Source of the DNA: an uncultured Robinsoniella sp.
Lineage (GTDB): Bacteria; Bacillota; Clostridia; Lachnospirales; Lachnospiraceae
Assembly (NCBI GenBank): GCA_900539655.1
Contig: UQCR01000046.1
Coordinates: forward strand, 1-48,067
Length of the DNA: 48,067 nt
Reading direction: 5' to 3'
Position 1 is the first letter of the stretch, and each line of letters starts with the position of its first letter. Below are positions 24,250 to 32,866 of the stretch, piece by piece. The notes under the pieces are model-generated. The model had not been told where the DNA came from. It searched no databases and saw only the letters and a list, made by a program, of their open reading frames with translations. A program made the position numbers and the translations under genes.

Positions 24250-25212
24250 TTATCTGCTTTGCTTTTTACCGACCAGTGTTTTCTCATGATTCATAGTTGT
24301 CTCCAATTTCTGATCAATGACAGCCTGTAATTGTTCTATACCACCCTTGAGCCTGTAAAACTTCCCCTCTGTATACGAATAAACCTGCCTGGACAAAAAT
24401 AACCGCGCGTCCGTATCCTCCGTATACTCCCGGATTTTTCTTTGTACCCACATATCCTGTATACGGCTTTCCGGTAATATGGCCGCTTTTCGTTCTGAAT
24501 ACGGTACGATTATGACCCGCTCATGAAAAGCCTCTTCAAATTGACGCAGCACTTCGGGGTAAAGTATCGCCCCGGCACCGTTCAATCCATACAGCTCATA
24601 TGGCGCATTGTAGATATCTTCTGCTCTTGCAATCACAGGTATATGGCCAAAATCATATGGTTGAAGGCTTTCCACCCAGTCATAAGCACAGGCACCGATT
24701 TTCTGTGCCTCGCATTGCCTAACAATATTGAATAATTCTTCGGCTGAAAACTTCCATTTTAGGAGATGGTCTTTTGTTACAATACTTTCCATTGTACCGC
24801 CGAAAGGCAGCTCATAATCAAACCTGAAATATACTGCCATGTCACCTACTGCCAAATATGGTATACCCTTACCCCGCAGGATTTCTTTGCTTTTCTCAAA
24901 GTTTGTTACACAGGCTAAAACACTTTCTATGCATTCCACCTGTTCTCTTTGTACTGTACCAAACTCCCGGAAACAATCCAATGTATCCTTCACAATAGAA
25001 AACATTGGTCTAGCATTTTTGCAATAATCCGAATAAATTTCCTGAAGGTCTATGCAATGACAGATTTTATCGCCTAAATCCAGGGTTGCCTTTTCCAGCG
25101 ATAACCCTTCCCCTATCACGACCGGTCTGATGGAATAACCATGCTGGTCTAAAAGTTCTGCTATTTTTTGTAGATAAGCAACCTTAAATTGGTCATAGTT
25201 TATTAAGTTCAT
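24250..25212 (-). CDS. DUF5688-family protein (array copy 4)
   Basis: About 320 aa. IPYLAVGDMAVYFRFDYE, LLKWKFSAEELFNIVRQCE, YELYGLNGAGAILYPEVL and RVIIVPYSERKAAILPES, ending VYSYTEGKFYRL. It groups with copies 2, 3 and 8 by the GDMAV and NG-x-GA-x-LYP forms. Either TTG (25215) or ATG (25212) may be the start; AGGTGGG lies about 11 bases upstream. Function unknown. Confidence 0.8.
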   Translation of the reverse strand: MNLINYDQFKVAYLQKIAELLDQHGYSIRPVVIGEGLSLEKATLDLGDKICHCIDLQEIYSDYCKNARPMFSIVKDTLDCFREFGTVQREQVECIESVLACVTNFEKSKEILRGKGIPYLAVGDMAVYFRFDYELPFGGTMESIVTKDHLLKWKFSAEELFNIVRQCEAQKIGACAYDWVESLQPYDFGHIPVIARAEDIYNAPYELYGLNGAGAILYPEVLRQFEEAFHERVIIVPYSERKAAILPESRIQDMWVQRKIREYTEDTDARLFLSRQVYSYTEGKFYRLKGGIEQLQAVIDQKLETTMNHEKTLVGKKQSR

Positions 25213-25232
25213 CAATCCACTAACCCACCTAC

Positions 25233-26177
25233 CTATCTCAATTTTTGTTTCTCAATTTTCGGAGGAACTGCATGAATCAGGTTTCTGCTTTCCAGATCGT
25301 ATTTAAAAACCCGCTCAGATAGTTTATGGCGTATTTCCCCTGTTTCTTCTTTCATTATATTCTCACTGGTCAGGCTCTCATATAAGTCTGACAGATTCCC
25401 AACACTTTGCGCATGGACATAAGCACCAAAGGCATCATTGGGAACAATCAGCATCTCGTCCCCTAATTTATCATACACCAGTTCCATAACTTTCGGATAG
25501 AAGATTGCACCAAAGCCATTCACACCATAGACATTGTAGACTTGCTTCAGTTCCAATGGCACACCATCCGCCGGCCTAAAAAGGATTGTTTTATCATTTT
25601 CATATCTGTTTGTAAGTGAATCGTACATATTTACGATACCCACTCCTATTTCATTTGCATCCTTGTATCTGACTTTCTCAAAAAGTTCCTCCACACCGAT
25701 TCCCCATTTTTCCAAATGCTCTTTTGTAACATCTCCGCAGTACGATCTCTCCCCTCTTTCAATACAGAATTGGAAAGTGACCGCCATATCCTGATATGGC
25801 ATATATGCAATGTTTCCCTCCACCAGTTTATCCTCATATTCTGCCAAATTCATAGGATATATAAGTACATGCTCTATCTGCTCAAATTGTTCGCGCGGTA
25901 TCCACTCATCCCCATCAAATATACCCAGAATCTGCGTGACCGCCTCGTCTAACTCGTTGTTCTCAGCAACATAGCAGTTAAGATACACCAATTCCATCGG
26001 AATACTGGGGCAAACTAACTCCCCTCCACCTTTCAGCATAATGGCTTCAAATGGCGTGCCTTCAGCTATCAGCTTCAGTTCCTCCCCTCTGTCTCTTTCT
26101 TGTAGCTGGTCTTGAAATTCATCAATAAAATCCTCTCGTAATTCGTCATATGCTTCGTTCTCACTATAATAATACAT
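25233..26177 (-). CDS. DUF5688-family protein (array copy 3)
   Basis: 314 aa. It is clearly a recent duplicate of copy 2: both share EGTPFE, SIPMELVYLNCY/SISMELVYRNCY, DMAVTFQFCIE/DMAITYQFCIE, KVRYKD, YGVNGFGA and LIVP. The ATG has AAGGAGATAG before it. An acidic N terminus (ENEAYDELREDFIDEFQDQL) precedes the domain. Function unknown. Confidence 0.82.
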   Translation of the reverse strand: MYYYSENEAYDELREDFIDEFQDQLQERDRGEELKLIAEGTPFEAIMLKGGGELVCPSIPMELVYLNCYVAENNELDEAVTQILGIFDGDEWIPREQFEQIEHVLIYPMNLAEYEDKLVEGNIAYMPYQDMAVTFQFCIERGERSYCGDVTKEHLEKWGIGVEELFEKVRYKDANEIGVGIVNMYDSLTNRYENDKTILFRPADGVPLELKQVYNVYGVNGFGAIFYPKVMELVYDKLGDEMLIVPNDAFGAYVHAQSVGNLSDLYESLTSENIMKEETGEIRHKLSERVFKYDLESRNLIHAVPPKIEKQKLR

Positions 26178-26227
26178 CTATCTCCTTCCCTTCTGGCCGT
26201 CTGCGCTTCTCCCGATTAAAGCGGTTT

Positions 26228-27121
26228 TCATTTCACTCTATGCTTTTCAATGGTATGTTCCATTGCCGGGACCAGGTTTTTCCTGCCGGTATCGTACTTA
26301 AATATCTTCCCAGAAAGTACAAGGTGCCTATCGCCAGTCACCAGTTTCACACGATTGTCCTCCTGTAATTCTTCTTGCAGTTTTGCAGCACTCATAATAT
26401 CCGGTGTCTGAATATAAGCCGTATAGGTTTCTTCAGGTACAATCAGCACTTCACTGCCCATTTTTTTTACTACCTGCTCCATCACTTTTGGATAAAGGGC
26501 AGCACCAAAGCCATTGACGCCATACAAAGCAGCCTGCTGTGAATCCTCTGATTTTTTTCCCACCTGCTCTATGGTTTTAATTTCGCCCCAAATTTGCTCC
26601 AGGTCTTTATACCTTACTTTTTCAAAGAGTTCCTTTGCATTTATCCCCTGCCTATTCAGCCATTCCCTTGTAACATCCCTGCGATACGACCTCTCATTGT
26701 CCTCAATGCAGAATTGATAAGTGATCGCCATATCTTCGAAGGGAAAATATGCAATATCATTTTCTTCCAGCTTATCCCTGCAATGTGATAGATTTACCGG
26801 AAACACTATTACATGTTCCAGTTGTTCCAGCCGCTCCGGGGATATCCATTCTGCCTCATCCTGAATCTCCAAGATAGTAGATACGGCCTCATCAATCTCT
26901 CGAATGGCAAAAATATAGCAATTTCTGTACACCAGTTCCATAGAGATACTGGTACATAATAAAGGTCCATTCCCTTTGTATGTAAAGGATTCAAAAGGAG
27001 TACCTTCCGCCACTATTTCCAACTTCTCCCCATTTCCTCTGCGTTCTAGCTGTGCCTTATATTCTTTAATGAAATCCTCCCGGACTTCCTCATATGCATG
27101 GTTTTCATCATATTCGCGCAT
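26228..27121 (-). CDS. DUF5688-family protein (array copy 2)
   Basis: 297 aa, nearly collinear with copy 3: MREYDENHAYEEVREDFIKE, FPFEDMAITYQFCIEDNERS, LYGVNGFGAALYPKVMEQV and EVLIVPEETYTAYIQ, ending FKYDTGRKNLVPAM. GAAGAGGAG precedes the ATG. The strong conservation of this pair against the others shows that duplication has continued within the element. Function unknown. Confidence 0.82.
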   Translation of the reverse strand: MREYDENHAYEEVREDFIKEYKAQLERRGNGEKLEIVAEGTPFESFTYKGNGPLLCTSISMELVYRNCYIFAIREIDEAVSTILEIQDEAEWISPERLEQLEHVIVFPVNLSHCRDKLEENDIAYFPFEDMAITYQFCIEDNERSYRRDVTREWLNRQGINAKELFEKVRYKDLEQIWGEIKTIEQVGKKSEDSQQAALYGVNGFGAALYPKVMEQVVKKMGSEVLIVPEETYTAYIQTPDIMSAAKLQEELQEDNRVKLVTGDRHLVLSGKIFKYDTGRKNLVPAMEHTIEKHRVK

Positions 27122-27181
27122 TTTGGTTCTCCTCTTCGTCTATTTACCATTTCCTGCATCTGTAGACTCCCGTACCGACTC

Positions 27182-28096
27182 TTAGACCAGGGTTTTTTTC
27201 ACCAATGAAGACTGGTGCACCGTCAGGGTTTTACTCTTGAGACTATAATACAAAACCGACTCTGACAACGGATGGCTTACAAATCCCTTTAAGGATTTTT
27301 TTCTTTCGAGACGCATCTGAAGGTCAGCAGGTGTATACTGGTCGGCGGCATATATAGCGGTTTCCTCTGCTGTTACTGGAAGCAGGTACAGATCCGTGTT
27401 GACCATTTCTGCAAATTCATCCAGAATATTCCTATAAAGCATGCCTGCCGCGCCTCCCGGACCTGTCAGCCGCCAGGCACTTGCGCGTTCATTTGTAATC
27501 TTTCCTCTCCCAAGCGTAAAGCCTGCCTCCAAGCCTTCCCGTATAACGGCTGCAACCGGTTCAATCTGCACACTATACTGGGAGAAAGCATTGTCTGACA
27601 CGCACGCATGCAGTTGATCTACATGCATTCCCCACCGCTGTAAGTCCTCTTCATCTACGGGCATGGTGTATACAAGTTTTTCACTTTCCTCTTTCACACG
27701 GAACCGATAAAAGATACACATATCTCCCAGTCTGGTATACGGCAGCTCCAATTCTTCCAGCCTCATCTGGTATTTGTTTGCATTCACTGCATGGAACTCT
27801 ACAAACAATGGATTCTTGACCGTATCCATCTTCAATCGGATACCTCCGGTTTCCGCCGTCTGAAATTCCTGCAGTGTCTCCGAAGCCAATATCCTGACTG
27901 GCAGCATTTCATACTGGCTTCTCAAAAACAGTTCCTCTATGCTGACCATAGGGCAGTACCTATCCTTGAAAGTCATTGTGATTGATTCACCTGGTAGTCC
28001 TTCCATAACCAAGTTCAACGCTCCTAACGTTTTGCTTTTCTCCATCAGGTCAATGAACTGATAGAGAAACTCTTCTTTGAAATTAAAATAATCCAT
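27182..28096 (-). CDS. DUF5688-family protein (array copy 1, first)
   Basis: 304 aa. LPYTRLGDMCIFYRFRVKE, LQRWGMHVDQLHACVSDN, LTGPGGAAGMLYRNILDE, LYLLPVTAEETAIYAAD and SVLYYSLKSKTLTV. It is the first copy in transcription order, 23 bp after the primase-like gene, and closest in form to copy 7. Divergence among copies 1, 5 and 8 is large, so most of the array is old. Function unknown. Confidence 0.8.
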   Translation of the reverse strand: MDYFNFKEEFLYQFIDLMEKSKTLGALNLVMEGLPGESITMTFKDRYCPMVSIEELFLRSQYEMLPVRILASETLQEFQTAETGGIRLKMDTVKNPLFVEFHAVNANKYQMRLEELELPYTRLGDMCIFYRFRVKEESEKLVYTMPVDEEDLQRWGMHVDQLHACVSDNAFSQYSVQIEPVAAVIREGLEAGFTLGRGKITNERASAWRLTGPGGAAGMLYRNILDEFAEMVNTDLYLLPVTAEETAIYAADQYTPADLQMRLERKKSLKGFVSHPLSESVLYYSLKSKTLTVHQSSLVKKTLV

Positions 28097-28119
28097 ACTA
28101 TCTCCTTGCTTTTATGAAA

Positions 28120-29124
28120 TTATCCGATTGCCTGTTTCCGGTCCAGATTGCTATTCCTGTTCAAATATTGAATCACTGCCTTTTTTCTTTCTGCAACAAG
28201 AAATTCATTCCAATCTTTCCCATATGGCGGGAACCGGACTTTAACGTGATATCCCATCTCTATATATTTCTTGCGTATAAGTGCCGCTGCTTTCCGGCCT
28301 GCCTTATCATTATCAAGATACAGGCTTATTCGTTTAATCTGTGGATTTTCTAGCAGGAACCGGTCCAATGCCCCGTCCCAGGTTGACCCTAATGCCAACT
28401 TGTTTGACTGCCCATCACGCTTATAATCCATATAAGACATCAGGTCAATGGCTGCCTCAAATACCTTGACTTCTTTATTTTTCTTGTTTCTTACATTGAA
28501 ACCATAGGTTTTATCGTTGTTCTCCACGTCCCCTTTAAACGGGTTTCCATAATTATCCACCGTTCCCCTCATACTGGCAAACCGTGCTGTACCAAAGGAA
28601 TCCCTGCCAATAAAAACCACGTTATGATATCTGCGTGTTTCATAAATCAGCTTTTTTTTAACGAACCAGTCAACTACTTCTTTGCTCAGGCAGCGCGTTT
28701 TTAACAGATAGGCATATAACCTCCGATAATTGTCGTTTGGTTCGGGAAGCACAAACTCCCCTTTCCCTTCTTGTTCTTTATTTTGCTCTTCCTTTCTTCT
28801 CTCGTGGTTTTTCCTGCTTGTATCATCTTTAAATGATTTATCCTCATACCGATAACCGGCCTCGTTCAACAAATAGATAACCGCCTCACGAAAATCCATA
28901 TAGCAAAATTGTCTCAGAAACTCAATGTTATCCCCGTTGTGACCGTCCTGGCCCTCGGGTACGGAAAAACGCAGCCAGCTCCTACGATTTTTAATCCTTA
29001 TAGAATCATGTTCTTTCAATGTATAGTAACTGCCTACCCGCTTCACCGTGAAGCCCTGCCTTTCAGCAATAGACACCAGGTCCACGCTTCTGGCTATCTC
29101 TAATTCTTCATCTGTAAACTTCAT
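28120..29124 (-). CDS. Toprim/DUF3991-type primase-like protein
   Basis: 334 aa. The N-terminal 90 residues resemble the zinc-finger-less primase lead domain (DUF3991-like): LVSIAERQGFTVKRVGSYYT, the Ser-Trp-x-Arg-Phe core, GDNIEFLRQF and DFREAVIYLLNEAGY. The C-terminal half is a Toprim domain: KVFEAAIDLMSYMDY with the acidic Glu, then ISLYLDNDKAGRKAA with the D-x-D pair, and YGKDWNEFL. Such proteins on conjugative elements probably prime or process the incoming single strand. AGGAGGTGGTGCT precedes the ATG. The family assignment is firm; the reaction is inferred. Confidence 0.85.
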   Translation of the reverse strand: MKFTDEELEIARSVDLVSIAERQGFTVKRVGSYYTLKEHDSIRIKNRRSWLRFSVPEGQDGHNGDNIEFLRQFCYMDFREAVIYLLNEAGYRYEDKSFKDDTSRKNHERRKEEQNKEQEGKGEFVLPEPNDNYRRLYAYLLKTRCLSKEVVDWFVKKKLIYETRRYHNVVFIGRDSFGTARFASMRGTVDNYGNPFKGDVENNDKTYGFNVRNKKNKEVKVFEAAIDLMSYMDYKRDGQSNKLALGSTWDGALDRFLLENPQIKRISLYLDNDKAGRKAAALIRKKYIEMGYHVKVRFPPYGKDWNEFLVAERKKAVIQYLNRNSNLDRKQAIG

Positions 29125-29147
29125 AGCACCACCTCCTGAATCAGAGT

Positions 29148-30203
29148 TTAAAATTTCATGTCAAAATAACTGCTGATTTCCGGAAAGTCTCTTTCATACT
29201 CCTCCAGATACGTTCTGCAGGCGCTCCCTTCTTTTGACAAGTGGCAAAATTCACGGAAGCTCATCTGCTTATACATCTGGGGCTGGTTACACCACCTGGA
29301 CAGGTTTACATACATTCCCCGGTAAGGTGATTCCTGATATTTCTCATACCGCATGATATATGGATACGCACGCACCCCCATTAGAATCCGGATACGCTCA
29401 AATGCCTGTAAGATATCCTGTTTCCAGAAAGTCCAGTCATATCTTCCATCTGCATCAAACCCAGTTAATACATAGAACTTGATCCTTTTTGATTCCTGGA
29501 ATATTGGGTTTATGATCTTCATCTTTTCTATGACTGTTTCTTTATCCTTGATATTGTCAAAGGCAAATAATAAGTCGCCATCCAATCTACAAGATGCCAG
29601 TTCCCTGGATTTTTGCCTGGTAATCAGCCTGATATCCAGTCCTTGCCGGAACTGGACCGGACGGCCGGTTTCCCGTAGTTGTCCCAATAATGCACTCCAC
29701 TCCCCACATGCCAGAAAATTATCATCCAGCAGACAGATCTTCTTTTTCTGTGGATTGTAAAATTCGTACACTGGGCTTGCAGGAACGGATACCGTTTTAT
29801 TTTTGTTCACACAAAAAGGGCATTGCCTAAAGCAGCCCCTTGTTAAAAACCCAATAGAATAATCCCGATAATACTTATACTTCTTACTCTTTTTTCCTTC
29901 TTCTCCCTTACCTTTAAGCCAATCCGCATACAGACTGTAATCCGGCATGGCATGCTCTATTTCGTAGGGCAGCTCGGGAGCCTGGTCTAAATAAAACCCA
30001 GTACCTCCATATTCTACATTCTCCATCTTTAAGACTTCCGGCGGATACCTCGTAGCCGTAAAGACCTTTGACAGATATACCTTATCAAACTCATTGAAGC
30101 CTGAATACTCCGTCAGCAAATGTATCTGATCCCCCATCTGCTTATGGAATCCGCTGATCTTCATGCATGCCAGATTCGGCATGCGGTGCCTGTTCTTATC
30201 CAA
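29148..30203 (-). CDS. Radical SAM protein with damaged start region
   Basis: 351 aa from the TTG at 30203. GFLTRGCFRQCPFCVNK carries the C-x3-C-x2-C cluster motif that binds the 4Fe-4S/S-adenosylmethionine centre, and ICLLDDNFLA plus FRQGLDIRL fit the radical SAM barrel. The substrate is unknown. The frame upstream reads RIGIIDADLL, which looks like the real N terminus of this family. Yet the ATG at 30238-30240 is out of frame by a near-perfect 7-bp tandem duplication (GAGAGTC then GAGAATC, 30238-30225). The ancestral start may have been ATG-AGA-ATC-GGA. The gene may be inactive or start late at TTG. Confidence 0.78.
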   Translation of the reverse strand: MDKNRHRMPNLACMKISGFHKQMGDQIHLLTEYSGFNEFDKVYLSKVFTATRYPPEVLKMENVEYGGTGFYLDQAPELPYEIEHAMPDYSLYADWLKGKGEEGKKSKKYKYYRDYSIGFLTRGCFRQCPFCVNKNKTVSVPASPVYEFYNPQKKKICLLDDNFLACGEWSALLGQLRETGRPVQFRQGLDIRLITRQKSRELASCRLDGDLLFAFDNIKDKETVIEKMKIINPIFQESKRIKFYVLTGFDADGRYDWTFWKQDILQAFERIRILMGVRAYPYIMRYEKYQESPYRGMYVNLSRWCNQPQMYKQMSFREFCHLSKEGSACRTYLEEYERDFPEISSYFDMKF

Positions 30204-30214
30204 TAAATCAGCAT

Positions 30215-30691
30215 CTATAATTCCGATTCTCGACTCTCATCACCTTCTTTACACAAATTTTTCATCCATCTTTGCTTTTTACATTGCGGTGCTGTTGTAT
30301 GTCTGCGCCTGGCAGGTGTATCCCAGGAGCCGCCCCCTGCAATCTCTTTCTCACATTCCCACCCTGCCGCTTTTAAGGAAGCACCGGATTCAGAGATAAG
30401 GATATAAGTGATAATCCGCTCATATCCCATCTCTTTTGCAATCCGGGCTACCCGCCCGTATAGGAAGCTACAGGCATTGGCTGTACCGTCTGTGCAGCAA
30501 CGCGTTACTTCCAGCGTTTTTCCATCGTCTAAATGCCTGGATACTGGCCTGCCGCACTGTATCACGCCACATATTCTGCCATGCTCAGTACATGCGACAC
30601 GGAATTTGTCCCGGTATACAGGGCTATGATGCCTATGATTCTGCGCGACATATTCATTTGCCGCCTTTAACTCAATCGGTACTGCTTTCAT
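30215..30691 (-). CDS. XF1762-type putative acetyltransferase
   Basis: 158 aa. It matches the XF1762 family: VPIELKAANEYVAQNHRHHS, VIQCGRPVSRHLDDG, LEVTRCCTDGTANACSFLYG, GYERIITYILISESGASLKA and AGWECEKEIAGG. The fold is GNAT-like and acetyltransferase activity is a family-level guess; the substrate is unknown. Such genes travel with phage and plasmid modules that also carry PAPS-reductase-like proteins, as here. The ATG lacks a good ribosome site. Its end overlaps the original start of the radical SAM gene. Confidence 0.8.
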   Translation of the reverse strand: MKAVPIELKAANEYVAQNHRHHSPVYRDKFRVACTEHGRICGVIQCGRPVSRHLDDGKTLEVTRCCTDGTANACSFLYGRVARIAKEMGYERIITYILISESGASLKAAGWECEKEIAGGGSWDTPARRRHTTAPQCKKQRWMKNLCKEGDESRESEL

Positions 30692-30753
30692 TCACTTTTT
30701 TATATAAATTAGTTCCGGTTGGAACGTAAACCTCCTGTTGTTGATTTATTGTT

Positions 30754-31614
30754 TTAGTCTGGTCCCATGTCCATAAAATCCGCGAGGCACAACTGTCCCT
30801 CTACATTTTTATCCTCCATCCACCACCGGAACACGTCCTCTCCGTTCTTCCACTTAGTAGGTTTCCCCGCCGCATGGATTGCCACTAACATTTTATCAAA
30901 CGCCCGGATATAAGCTGCCTTATACTTTGGGAAGTCAGCAAACTCTTTGTAGCGGTTTTTTCCAGCCATCGGGCACCCTACACAGCCAACTCTTTTATAA
31001 CCCATATCATAAAGCGGATTATAAGGCATATGGTTGGAACGGATATAATCCCAGATGTCTTTATGTGTCCAGTCAATGATTGGGTTGGACACTACCCTGC
31101 CACGGATTGCACACCGCTCAATAACCAGCCGCTTATCATCGTTGTCGTTCATCAGAGTAATCCTATTCTCGACTTTTGGGGCAGCCGCTTCTAACTGTCC
31201 CCTTTTGGACCGTTTGGTGCTTTCGTCCCAGCGCACACCTGTTGATACCAGTCTGTCCGGTGTTGTGTTCTCTTTTAGGATTTCACAACAGTAACGCTGC
31301 ATCCTGGTGGGCGGCATCTTCTTTTTGACAATCAACTGCCACATGCTCAGTGGCGGCATATGGATAATACATGGGATTCCCTTTTCTTTTAAACCTCGAA
31401 ATTTCTCCCTGATATAGTACACCGTATCGGGAGCATCGACTGTTGTATGAGAATTGTGGGCCTCAAATTCAACTCCTGACCGGATAAACAAATCCAGAAG
31501 TACGTCAGAATCCTTGCCCCCACTGTAAGTACAGATTATGGGGGCATCATAGTACCTCTTTGACATTTCACTTGCTAATTTAATCCGTTCAATGCTCTTC
31601 GTCTCTAAATCCAA
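30754..31614 (-). CDS. Phosphoadenosine phosphosulfate reductase-family protein (DndC-like PP-loop ATPase fold)
   Basis: 286 aa. The PP-loop IICTYSGGKDSDVLLDLF at residues about 26-43 binds ATP. There follow HTTVDAPDTVYYIREKF, MPPTRMQRYCCEILKE with a Cys pair, GVRWDEST, and GCVGCPMAGKNRY with another Cys pair, which together fit an iron-sulfur cluster site. Proteins of this group include PAPS reductase and DndC, but the cysB partners and the rest of a dnd operon are absent here. Sulfur or nucleotide modification is therefore only a guess. The start is TTG at 31614; an SD-linked TTG further up is out of frame, so the start is unsure. Confidence 0.85.
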   Translation of the reverse strand: MDLETKSIERIKLASEMSKRYYDAPIICTYSGGKDSDVLLDLFIRSGVEFEAHNSHTTVDAPDTVYYIREKFRGLKEKGIPCIIHMPPLSMWQLIVKKKMPPTRMQRYCCEILKENTTPDRLVSTGVRWDESTKRSKRGQLEAAAPKVENRITLMNDNDDKRLVIERCAIRGRVVSNPIIDWTHKDIWDYIRSNHMPYNPLYDMGYKRVGCVGCPMAGKNRYKEFADFPKYKAAYIRAFDKMLVAIHAAGKPTKWKNGEDVFRWWMEDKNVEGQLCLADFMDMGPD

Positions 31615-31775
31615 TAAGCGTCGAAGAGACTATCGTTTTACGTGGCCACAACTTCTTATCCCTCCTTTTTGCATTTCTATTTAGATTTTTACCAGAGGAA
31701 TCTATGAAACCTCTCTACTTGAAGGGATTCTGTTTCCTTAATCTGTCCTATATTATGGACATATCCAGGCCCTGG

Positions 31776-32105
31776 TCATCTGCGACAGCTGGGACTGTTT
31801 CTAACAGTTACTTTTTCTTTCCATGGCTTTATTTCCTGGACCTTATGGATTCTTTCACATATATCAGCGATTCTTTGATACTCTGCGTCCGTCTTATCCA
31901 GTATTGCAAGCAATTCCTTAAAATACTCGGACGCTTCTTTACAGCCCTTTGGTTCGGACAGCCATTGATATGTCTCATGTATCCGGTCCTGCGGTGTTTT
32001 TTTTACTTCATCTTCGTCCGTAAGCCCAAATGGTCCAAGGTCCATCACAAGGCTGCTTACATCCTCTGCCAATCGCAGGATATCTTCCATTGCTTCTTTC
32101 TCCAT
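31776..32105 (-). CDS. Small hypothetical protein
   Basis: 109 aa, acidic, all-helical. MEKEAMEDILRLAEDVSSLV, DRIHETYQWLSEP and EYFKELLAILDKTD. The second block (HETYQWL-x-EP) is a motif I have seen in uncharacterised proteins of Clostridia plasmids; no function is known. The ATG at 32103-32105 has AAAGGATAAACAC before it. It sits 20 bp after the repeat protein gene and 161 bp before the PAPS-reductase-like gene. That spacer (31615-31775) shows no gene. Confidence 0.65.
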   Translation of the reverse strand: MEKEAMEDILRLAEDVSSLVMDLGPFGLTDEDEVKKTPQDRIHETYQWLSEPKGCKEASEYFKELLAILDKTDAEYQRIADICERIHKVQEIKPWKEKVTVRNSPSCRR

Positions 32106-32125
32106 GTGTTTATCCTTTCTCACGA

Positions 32126-32779
32126 TTACAGATTGGATTTCTTTGTTTTACCGCGCTGTGCTACTATCTTTCTAATCTCCTGGCGCATTTTCTTTGTGTT
32201 ATTACTGGGTAAAGCAAATATTGCCGCCTCCTCCACTGTCAGATTATCGTACAGAAACGCCCTTTTTATGGTCCGCATCTGGTAACAATCAAATTCTTCT
32301 TTCGCATAAAATGCCACCTGTTCATAGGCAAGCCCATAGCGAAAACCCGACAGGATTTCTTCAATCTGCTCTTCATCAAACCGGTTATCTGTTGCCAGTT
32401 CCATTTCCTGTATGCTTCTGCCAGTATAAAACCCATAAAACACTAAATCCATTTGTCTGTAATCGTGTTTTCCATCTGCCACAATCTGAATTTTCTGGAT
32501 TTCCAGTTTCCGTTCCAGTGCCCCAGCTATTGACCTGATTTCCTCCGGGCCGTCTGAATCATGTACAAGACCGATAAGGTTGTCAAAATTTACACCCATC
32601 AAATACGCTTTGCGCAAAGCATTTATTTTATTTCTATATCCTCCAACCTCCATAATCTTCTTTACCGTTTCATAGGGTATCTGATCAGAATTTAACGCTT
32701 CCTCCGCTAGATACAGGTTGTCTTTTGACAAGAAGATTTCATTTTTCAGGGTATCCAAAGTTTTGTTTTTATCGTACAT
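32126..32779 (-). CDS. Helical repeat protein (same unit as 8606-9583)
   Basis: 217 aa built of about 30-residue helical units: YRNKINALRKAYLMGVNFDN, FDEEQIEEILSGFRYGL, FDCYQMRTIKRAFLYDNLT and TKKMRQEIRKIV. Each unit has Gln-Met/Ile then Ile-Arg and Gly-Leu-x-x-Glu-x-x-x-x-Ala. The same repeat appears in the coiled-coil protein of the transfer operon, 22 kb away on the same element. AGGAAGGAATG precedes the start. The role is unknown; a scaffold or binding solenoid is plausible. Confidence 0.72.
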   Translation of the reverse strand: MYDKNKTLDTLKNEIFLSKDNLYLAEEALNSDQIPYETVKKIMEVGGYRNKINALRKAYLMGVNFDNLIGLVHDSDGPEEIRSIAGALERKLEIQKIQIVADGKHDYRQMDLVFYGFYTGRSIQEMELATDNRFDEEQIEEILSGFRYGLAYEQVAFYAKEEFDCYQMRTIKRAFLYDNLTVEEAAIFALPSNNTKKMRQEIRKIVAQRGKTKKSNL

Positions 32780-32803
32780 GCCACTTCATTCCTTCCTAAT
32801 AAC

Positions 32804-32835
32804 AAAAAGAGGAAGATCTCTGCGTCTCCCTCTTT
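32804..32835 (-). terminator. Probable intrinsic terminator after the secreted-protein gene
   Basis: Minus strand: AAAGAGG (32835-32829) pairs with CCTCTTT (32812-32806) with a partly paired 16-base interior, followed by T-rich sequence. It closes the pilus/secreted-protein unit. Confidence 0.65.
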
Positions 32836-32866
32836 GGTAACTGTTTATTTATTTTTACTTTATTTT

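Noticed and set aside
30754..31614. dnd phosphorothioation or BREX system
   Set aside because: Only a PAPS-reductase-fold protein is present; no DndB, DndD, DndE or other partner genes are in the window.
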